From positions 1-40,036 of the forward strand of contig CAIMZS010000617.1 of assembly GCA_903846015.1 (NCBI GenBank): a stretch of 40,036 nucleotides of DNA. The letters run 5' to 3'. The DNA is from an uncultured Anaerolineae bacterium. Lineage in GTDB: Bacteria > Chloroflexota > Anaerolineae > Anaerolineales > Villigracilaceae. The notes beneath the pieces were generated by a model. The model did not search any database. It had not been told where the DNA came from and was given only the letters and a program-made list of their open reading frames with translations. Both the position numbers and the translations under genes were made by a program. Position 1 is the first letter of the stretch; each line of letters opens with the position of its first letter. This document shows, one piece after another, positions 34,593 through 40,036 of this stretch.

Positions 34593-35186
34593 ATGGATCG
34601 TAGGAATATCCTATTCATCGTATTTGTCAGTCTGATCATCATCGGGATCGCCATCTACCAATATGCCCTGCCGCCCATGCTGTACGGCGCGATTATCGAT
34701 CCACCCAAAGCTATGCCAGTCTTCACATTGGCCTCATCAAAAGGGCCCATCAGTCTGGCTGATTTTCGCGGCAAGATGACGATCATCTTTTTCGGATTTA
34801 CCAACTGCATGGACGTCTGCCCGGCTACGATGGCCAAACTGAGCCAGGCGCTGGACAAGCTGGGTGATAAGGCTACCGAAGTGCGCGTAATCTTTATCTC
34901 GGTGGATTACAAGCGCGATACACCTGAAACTGTATCAGCTTATGCGGCCAGGTTCCGCCCTGATTTTGTCGGGCTGACTGGTTCTCAGGCTGAGATCGAT
35001 AGGGTTACCCAGGATTTTGGTATTTATTACAAGTTGGATCAGGCAGATGCCAGCGGCAATTATGAAGTTGAGCATACTGCCATTATGATGGCGTTGGACA
35101 AACAAGGTCGTCTTCAAATGACCTGGCCCGCTGAACAGCAGCCTGATGAAATCGCATCCGACCTGGGCGTAATGCTGGGAAAATAA
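34593..35186 (+). CDS. Second Sco1/SenC-family copper chaperone
   Basis: The 198-residue protein has an N-terminal membrane anchor (about 6-24) and the Sco motif C72-MDV-C76 with distal H161 (EVEHTAIMM). FRGKMTIIFFGFTNC and SVDYKRDTPE are family landmarks. AGGAG (34581-34585) is 7 bp before ATG 34593; the frame is open upstream to 34491 without a ribosome site. It diverges from the Fur-like gene across 211 bp containing the palindromic operator, so it might share metal control. It differs clearly from the Sco at 13698, although C72/C76 occupy the same positions. The client may be cytochrome oxidase elsewhere in the genome. Confidence 0.92.
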   Translation: MDRRNILFIVFVSLIIIGIAIYQYALPPMLYGAIIDPPKAMPVFTLASSKGPISLADFRGKMTIIFFGFTNCMDVCPATMAKLSQALDKLGDKATEVRVIFISVDYKRDTPETVSAYAARFRPDFVGLTGSQAEIDRVTQDFGIYYKLDQADASGNYEVEHTAIMMALDKQGRLQMTWPAEQQPDEIASDLGVMLGK

Positions 35187-35196
35187 CTGCTCAGAC

Positions 35197-35237
35197 AATC
35201 AAAAACAGCCTGTCATTTTGGCAGGCTGTTTTTGATT
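35197..35237. terminator. Bidirectional terminator between sco and rhodanese genes
   Basis: AATCAAAAACAGCCTG (35197-35212) pairs with CAGGCTGTTTTTGATT (35222-35237), with flanking A- and T-runs. It starts 10 bp after the sco stop; its last base is also the last base of the convergent rhodanese gene's stop codon. Confidence 0.85.
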
Positions 35238-35701
35238 CATGGTTGAATGGGGTAGCCCTGGGTCTTCCAGTCGGTTAGTCCGCCGGCCATACTGGTCACA
35301 TTGGTGTAACCGGCCTGCTTCAGGATATCTCTTCCGGTTACGCTGATGTTGCCTGAGAGGCAAACCACCACAATCGGTTTATCCTTTGGAATTTCATTCA
35401 GGCGGTTTGGCAGTTCACCCAAAGGGATCAGGGTGGTATTGGGGATGTGGAACGAATCCCATTCGGATTGTTCGCGCACATCCACAAAGAAAGCTGCATT
35501 GGCCTGATAGATCTGGTATGCCTGTGCAGAGTTGATCTCGGCTGACAGATTGGTCGAGGAGGCAGCCTGGTTGCCTGAGAGAGCGATTAGGGCGATGATG
35601 ATGACTGCGATTATCACAATTCCGATTTGGGTCGCAGGGCGGCGAAAGAAACTTGAAAACGGATTGGTGCTGGTACGATGGTGACTGATTCTTCTGGGCA
35701 T
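35237..35701 (-). CDS. Membrane-anchored rhodanese-like protein with altered active-site loop
   Basis: The likely start is ATG 35701 (154 residues); ATGs further upstream have weaker context. One membrane helix (about 24-42) is followed by a single rhodanese domain with FVDVREQSEWDSFHIPN and SMAGGLTDWKTQGYP. The catalytic cysteine is present, but the loop reads CLSGNIS where CxxGxRS is usual, so the conserved Arg that binds the substrate anion is replaced by Ile. Activity may be reduced or changed. The domain faces outside the membrane. It converges with sco, and Sco proteins need thiol chemistry, but a functional link is speculative. Confidence 0.85.
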   Translation of the reverse strand: MPRRISHHRTSTNPFSSFFRRPATQIGIVIIAVIIIALIALSGNQAASSTNLSAEINSAQAYQIYQANAAFFVDVREQSEWDSFHIPNTTLIPLGELPNRLNEIPKDKPIVVVCLSGNISVTGRDILKQAGYTNVTSMAGGLTDWKTQGYPIQP

Positions 35702-35860
35702 GGATTTTCTCAAAAGGATGGGTGCAATCATTGGAAGATAATTGGCCCAAAAGGATACCTTCATCCTGTATAGTGATCTGACGCAGGGTGTCCTGCGCCT
35801 TACGCAGAGATTGGGACATCGAGAAACAATGCCTGAATCGCCTGGTTGACAATGGGGCGA

Positions 35861-37354
35861 TTAATAGCCTGGTGGTACCTTGTCTGCCCAGGGCCTGGCT
35901 TGTTCGAGTTGGCCTGCCAGCCGTAAAAGAGTGGCTTCATCGCCAAATTTGCTTACAAAGTGCATTCCGACCGGCAGGTTTTCGGAATTCCAATTTAAGG
36001 GGACCGAAATGGCCGGCTGCCCGGTAATGTTGAAAACCGGTGTCCAGGGGATGAATTCATAGGTTTGCGCTGCAAGCTGTTTGATGATACCGATTGCTCT
36101 CAACAAGCCGCCTCCATCGAAGCTGCCGATGACGTTGATGAGGGCTTTTTCGCTGGCCGAGGGCTGCAGCGATCCGATCAACACTGGCGGCTGGGAGAGG
36201 GTTGGTGTCAGCAGCAGGTCGTAGCCTTCAAAGAAACCCGCCACCCCGCGCGCAGCGCTTTGAAGATAGCGCACCGCAGTGGAATATTCCTGGGCGCTGA
36301 AGGCTTTCCCCAGCATGCCCAGCAAAAAGCTGACCGGGTCAAAATCACTGGAAGATACTTTTTTACCCGCCAACTGCGCAACCTCTTCCATATCGGCGCG
36401 CAATTCCGCTGCTAATACGGTCACGAAAGCCATGTTAAAGGCTTCCTTGTCCAGGGTCGGGGTGGCCTCGATTACTTCGTGCCCCAGCTCTTTTAACAGT
36501 ACAACGGTCTCTTCCAGGGCTTTTAGCACATCGGGGTGCACATTTTTACCGAGCATGGGTTTGCCGGTAAAGGCAATGCGCAGTTTGCCGGGTTTGGTGG
36601 TTACTTCCTGCAAGAAGGGGCGTTCGCGATGCGGTGCGGCATACGGTGCGCCGATATCCGCGCCCTGGGTGGCATCCAGCATCGCTGCTGAATCGCGGAC
36701 GGAGCGTGTCAGCACGTGCTCGATAGCGAAGCCATGCCAGGATTCACCGATTAGCGGGCCGGTGGGTGTGCGCCCGCGTGTGGGCTTCAGTCCAAAGATG
36801 CCGCAGGCTGAGGATGGGATGCGGATCGAACCGCCGCCATCTCCGCCCGAGGCGAGCGGGACGATGCGGGCTGCCACCGCGGCTGCCGAACCGCCCGAAG
36901 AGCCGCCTGTGGTCCGGTCAAGGTTCCACGGGTTGTGGGCGGGCCCAAGCGTGAGCGACTCGGTAAAAGGCGTCAGGCCAAATTCGGGTGTGTTGGTTTT
37001 GCCCAGGATCACGACCCCGGCTTTTTTCCAACGCACCACCATTTCGCTGTCCACCGTGGCAGGGATATTCTTCATGAGGCGGGTGCCGCTGCTGGTTGGT
37101 ACTCCCGCAAAGGTGGCCATCAGGTCCTTGAGCAGCATCGGTACCCCGGTGAAGTCTCCATCCGGCAGCGCTTTTTTGGCCGCATCCCGGGCATAGTCGT
37201 ACATCTTATAAACTACTGCGTTCAACTGTGGGTTGTGTGCTTCAATGCGCTGAATGGCCTCCTCCACCAGTTCAGATGGACTGACCTGCTTGCTGCGTAC
37301 CAGCTCGGCCAATCCGAGGCCATCATACTTTGAATATTCCGGGAATGCGCTCAT
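35861..37354 (-). CDS. Amidase signature family enzyme
   Basis: The 497-residue protein has the Ser-cisSer-Lys triad of the amidase signature family: K76 (LLKDLMATFAGV), S153 in GGSSGGSAAA and nucleophile S177 in GGDGGGSIRIPSSACG. Spacing S153-S177 (24) matches the family. AAGGAG lies 7 bp before the ATG. It hydrolyses an amide bond; the substrate (small amide, peptide amide or nylon-oligomer type) cannot be told. No GatB or GatC is adjacent and the C-terminal part lacks obvious GatA landmarks, so a stand-alone amidase is preferred over the tRNA amidotransferase subunit. It is probably cytoplasmic, as no signal peptide is present. Confidence 0.93.
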   Translation of the reverse strand: MSAFPEYSKYDGLGLAELVRSKQVSPSELVEEAIQRIEAHNPQLNAVVYKMYDYARDAAKKALPDGDFTGVPMLLKDLMATFAGVPTSSGTRLMKNIPATVDSEMVVRWKKAGVVILGKTNTPEFGLTPFTESLTLGPAHNPWNLDRTTGGSSGGSAAAVAARIVPLASGGDGGGSIRIPSSACGIFGLKPTRGRTPTGPLIGESWHGFAIEHVLTRSVRDSAAMLDATQGADIGAPYAAPHRERPFLQEVTTKPGKLRIAFTGKPMLGKNVHPDVLKALEETVVLLKELGHEVIEATPTLDKEAFNMAFVTVLAAELRADMEEVAQLAGKKVSSSDFDPVSFLLGMLGKAFSAQEYSTAVRYLQSAARGVAGFFEGYDLLLTPTLSQPPVLIGSLQPSASEKALINVIGSFDGGGLLRAIGIIKQLAAQTYEFIPWTPVFNITGQPAISVPLNWNSENLPVGMHFVSKFGDEATLLRLAGQLEQARPWADKVPPGY

Positions 37355-37565
37355 GTGAGTCTCCTTTAGGCGGGATGATGAACAATAATACTACATTATA
37401 TTTCGAAGGATTGAAACTTGAGATGATCGCGAGACACACGAATTTTATGCTTTGGAAGGAGAATTTGTTGGCTTCTTCATCTGGTTAGAAACCTTTTTTG
37501 TGCGCAAAATACGATTTGGGTGTCAACGCCACGCTAATTTCTAAAGATCCAGAATTAACGTTAAA

Positions 37566-38012
37566 TTATTCGCCAAAATCGTGGTCGAAGCTGCATCCCA
37601 TTGCGTCTGCGATGATCTTGAAATCCTGGGCGGAAACTTTGAGGTTCCCAAATCGAAAGGGAGCTCCCCAATGGACCTTGTCGTTGATAAAGGATAATTT
37701 TTCGAGTAAAGGTTTGATGGCGATTTCTTTGGTATTAAAGAAGTGAACATCAATTCGAAAAGGGTGGAAGTTGTCGCCCATATCAGCCTGGTAAACTTCA
37801 CCGTTCTTGATAATGCCAATGGCAGTGAACATTTGGCAGGGTTCGCCATCTGGAAAGCTGGTTTTGGGGGAGTAGTAAACAAAACCATCCCCGGCACGAA
37901 GCTTTTGGAGAGGTGCTTTTTTACCGTGATTTAATTGCACAAATCCACCCTCAAGACCTATTTGTACATGGGCGCGGGAGACAACCCCGATCCAGAATTG
38001 TTTACCTGGCAT
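37566..38012 (-). CDS. EVE-domain (PUA-like) protein
   Basis: The 148-residue protein reads FWIGVVSRAHVQIGLEGGF at the N-terminus, LRAGDGFVYYSPK in the middle and a conserved FRIDVHFF strand, the pattern of the EVE/UPF0310 family. EVE domains have a PUA-like fold and bind modified bases in DNA or RNA. No restriction or defence gene is adjacent. AGGAG lies 9 bp before the ATG. The gene appears to be a single unit. Confidence 0.8.
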   Translation of the reverse strand: MPGKQFWIGVVSRAHVQIGLEGGFVQLNHGKKAPLQKLRAGDGFVYYSPKTSFPDGEPCQMFTAIGIIKNGEVYQADMGDNFHPFRIDVHFFNTKEIAIKPLLEKLSFINDKVHWGAPFRFGNLKVSAQDFKIIADAMGCSFDHDFGE

Positions 38013-38043
38013 ACCAGCAGCTCCTTGATTTTATACCCTTCAC

Positions 38044-38093
38044 GGTCACAAATTGCGTTTTTTTGCTTAAGTGGAAAACCGCAATTTGTGACC
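38044..38093. repeat. 14-bp perfect inverted repeat upstream of the EVE gene
   Basis: GGTCACAAATTGCG (38044-38057) is exactly inverted at 38080-38093, with a 22-base spacer containing T7 and GCTTAAG. It lies between the EVE gene and the hydrolase gene, both on the - strand. It may be a terminator-like hairpin, an operator, or one copy of a small dispersed palindrome; no transposase is near. Confidence 0.6.
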
Positions 38094-38278
38094 GGGGCAT
38101 TATAGTATAACGGGTGACGGTAACTGGCGCGTACGAAAATGGTATTCGCCAACAACCCTGGATGGCATGAATGGCCCAGGCTGGTGTTGATCCTGCCTGG
38201 GGAAAAGAAAATGGAGGCTCAAAAATGAGTGTGGCAAGGTTTCGGTTTGTGCATGAGTTGGATATGGTAACAGCTTGG

Positions 38279-39385
38279 TCATGGGTTTTTGACGAATCGG
38301 TCAAAAAATTCAATCGTGCGCTGCATGGCGCTGGTGAAGTGGTTTGAAATATTATGGTTGTCGCCTTCATATTTGAACAATTCAACGTATTTTCCGATAT
38401 CCAGCAGCTGGAAGAAAAGTGTCTCCGAAAACTCGAGCGGCACCTCCTCATCGTCGGTGCCATGATGCAGCTGCAGTGGACCGGAAATTTCGGTGAGAAA
38501 GGAGTTTGCTGAGATGGAGGCCCAAAAAGTTGGGTTTTGCTCGGGGGTACCGTAGGTGTCCACCAGGCTGTGCCAGGTGGGGCCTTTTGCCAATGGCGTA
38601 GGGATGGCGACTGCATTGGGTCCGCGTCTCCATTTGGTGAGCAGATCAGGATAGGAAGCAACCACGCCACCCCAGATCACCCCGGCTTTGATATCCTTAC
38701 TGATTACCATCACACGCAGGGTAATGTACCCGCCCATGGAGTGCCCCCACATACCCATGCGTTGAGGGTCGGCCTGCGGGAAGCGTTTCAGGCTAGCGAC
38801 GGCGTTGAGCACATCGATGACATAATCCGGGCTGCTATAGGCGCCCCTGGCGATTCCTTCAGACTGGTCATGCCCGCGATAATCGGGGCGGTAAATAATA
38901 TAACCACTGCGCGCAAGGTTGTCGACGTATGCGATATAGCGCTCGGTGGTGCGATATTGTTGGGGCGGGATGTAACCATGGTTGAAGATGATGACCGGCC
39001 AACCGCTGGCGGGCTTTTCTCCATTTGGAATGGTCAGCAGCCCGTTAATTTTCAGCCCTTCAGAAAGATAGGATGCGATATAACGTTTGTAATTTGAGCC
39101 GGCTGCCAGTTCATTTTCGATCATCAGATCGCTGCCGGGGTAGTTACCGGCCCGCATCGCCTGGATAGACAGAGGATTGGGGATTTCTGTAGCGGTTGGG
39201 GCCGTGGTGGGTGTGGGGGTGTTTGTTGGCGGCGGAGGTGTTACGGATGGTAGTGAAATCGTTGCGCTGGGTGGAGGCGTAATGCTGGCCGGTGGAATTG
39301 TTGGGACAGGCGCGCTGCATGCCGCCATTTGTATGACTAACAAGACAAGCAGGTATCTCCAAGCAACCGTTTGAGTTGTGTTCAA
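38279..39385 (-). CDS. Lipoprotein alpha/beta hydrolase (dienelactone hydrolase/S9-like)
   Basis: The 368-residue product has a lipoprotein signal (QMAAC, Cys at residue 23) and a Thr/Pro linker to about residue 70. The alpha/beta hydrolase domain carries the nucleophile elbow GHSMGG with S216, the oxyanion region FNHGYIPP, the acid region HHGTDDEEVP and the His in EGDNHNIS. It is anchored outside the cell membrane. The closest general type is the secreted esterase or prolyl-oligopeptidase-like hydrolases; the substrate is unknown. The similar signal-plus-linker design of the M1 lipoproteins suggests a common export style in this organism. Confidence 0.9.
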   Translation of the reverse strand: MNTTQTVAWRYLLVLLVIQMAACSAPVPTIPPASITPPPSATISLPSVTPPPPTNTPTPTTAPTATEIPNPLSIQAMRAGNYPGSDLMIENELAAGSNYKRYIASYLSEGLKINGLLTIPNGEKPASGWPVIIFNHGYIPPQQYRTTERYIAYVDNLARSGYIIYRPDYRGHDQSEGIARGAYSSPDYVIDVLNAVASLKRFPQADPQRMGMWGHSMGGYITLRVMVISKDIKAGVIWGGVVASYPDLLTKWRRGPNAVAIPTPLAKGPTWHSLVDTYGTPEQNPTFWASISANSFLTEISGPLQLHHGTDDEEVPLEFSETLFFQLLDIGKYVELFKYEGDNHNISNHFTSAMQRTIEFFDRFVKNP

Positions 39386-40036
39386 TTTTGCCCGGTGTAA
39401 AAATGACTCTGGTAGAGGATGCAGCCCAATAATGTTGATGTGTGTTTCCTGTTAATAAGTTTTGTGTGTTGTCTGAACCACATCGTGCGGGAGCCGGGAC
39501 TATCGCAGATTTACGCTGATTACGAATGGCGCAGATTAGATCAAGACCAGGGCGAGATTGTCATGTCAGGAGATCTGTTTTACAGGTATCAGGATGACGG
39601 TAGGACAGGGTTGTGACTTTTAATATTCAGATTGGGTCGCATTGGGTAACACTGGGTAACATTGGGTCGCAGATTTGAGGTTATAAGCCTCGTGTTGAAG
39701 AAGTGGATAGTTTTTTTCTCGTGAACACGCGAACACTGGCTGATCGAGGTACAAGCGCAGAGTGAAGAATTCGGTGAGCGAATCAATCCTGTGATGATGC
39801 ATAGGATTAGTATACAAATGTTCTAAGAAGTTGTCAATGGGAAATTGCATGGGGGGGGCGTTGTCTGAACCGCAGATTTTTGTCTCGTGTGGGAACCGGG
39901 ACTATTGGATTTCGACCGGTAGGTTGGCTCCGATTAATAGGAATTTTGTTCGCGCTATTGCTGACCATACCAGATTCCAATGGTTTTCTGTTGGAAAATG
40001 TCAAGCATATCGAAATGATCAGGTTTCCTGGACAGA
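39386..40036. other. Gene-poor tail with short repeats
   Basis: No convincing gene is seen. TTGTCTGAACC followed by CGTGyGGGArCCGGGACTAT occurs twice (39470-39503 and 39861-39905), and CGCAGATT-type words recur (near 39505, 39530, 39668, 39871). A G8 run lies at 39851-39858. A weak open frame from TTG 39946 runs off the end with a hydrophobic start (GILFALLLTIP-like), but its start is doubtful. Confidence 0.5.
39631..39670. repeat. Four 10-bp tandem repeats
   Basis: Four consecutive 10-mers, ATTGGGTCGC, ATTGGGTAAC, ACTGGGTAAC and ATTGGGTCGC, lie in non-coding sequence. The first and last are identical and the two middle ones differ at one base. Confidence 0.85.

Noticed and set aside
35782..35797. 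Small hairpin CGCAGG-GTGT-CCTGCG after the amidase gene
   Set aside because: Six base pairs without a U-tract are too weak to call a terminator.
36279..37196. 305-codon open frame opposite the amidase gene
   Set aside because: The - strand product is a clear amidase with complete catalytic residues; the + strand product is Ser/Pro-rich with no domain.
39419..39616. 65-codon open frame after the hydrolase gene
   Set aside because: No ribosome site or domain, and it spans the intergenic repeat words.
39946..40036. Start of a gene running off the window end
   Set aside because: Only a weak TTG start with a short AGGA site; about 30 residues are too few to identify a family.

Overview
The window looks like a chromosomal segment of an uncultured Chloroflexota bacterium, probably Anaerolineae-like. 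That is an inference from gene style, since no rRNA or other marker gene is present. The supporting traits are many secreted or lipoprotein enzymes with Thr/Pro-rich linkers, very large multidomain surface proteins, and moderate GC. No tRNA, rRNA, CRISPR array, transposase or phage gene was seen.

Region 1 (about 1-17,290, + strand) is one long co-directional cluster. In order it holds: a 2,154-residue secreted beta-helix/TIG protein; three tandem paralogous cupredoxin proteins (here P1, P2, P3); a small membrane-anchored protein (A); a Sco1/SenC copper chaperone; a multi-pass membrane protein (B) whose C-terminal domain is a paralogue of A; and a subtilisin-like protease. A 17-bp stem terminator closes the cluster and the internal gaps are only 29-115 bp. 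The most interesting observation is that the copper ligands of a two-domain multicopper oxidase are divided between P1 (first domain) and P2 (second domain), while P3 has none. This suggests a heteromeric, ceruloplasmin-like ring with one trinuclear centre built across two gene products and metallated outside the cell with Sco help.

Region 2 (17,400-20,330) holds a decayed multihaem cytochrome and, on the - strand, a MoeZ-like E1/rhodanese protein followed by cysteine synthase. cysK has its own near-consensus promoter and an unusual palindromic leader. Region 3 (20,470-29,760) is a protease region: two tandem M1-like lipoprotein metallopeptidases (-) diverge from a giant thermolysin-family protein (+) in which about 770 residues of beta-helix are inserted between propeptide and catalytic domain.

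Region 4 (29,797-35,701) contains a GT-C-like membrane protein, then a metal-homeostasis operon on the - strand: a Fur/Zur-family regulator with a palindromic operator, a 63-residue Cys-rich membrane peptide, and an ABC ATPase and permease of the Zn/Mn type. It is flanked by a divergent second Sco1 gene and a membrane-anchored rhodanese. Region 5 (35,861-40,036) has an amidase, an EVE-domain protein, a lipoprotein alpha/beta hydrolase, and about 650 bp of gene-poor sequence with short repeats.

Together the genes describe a cell investing in secreted proteolysis, extracytoplasmic copper enzymology (two Sco proteins) and regulated metal uptake.
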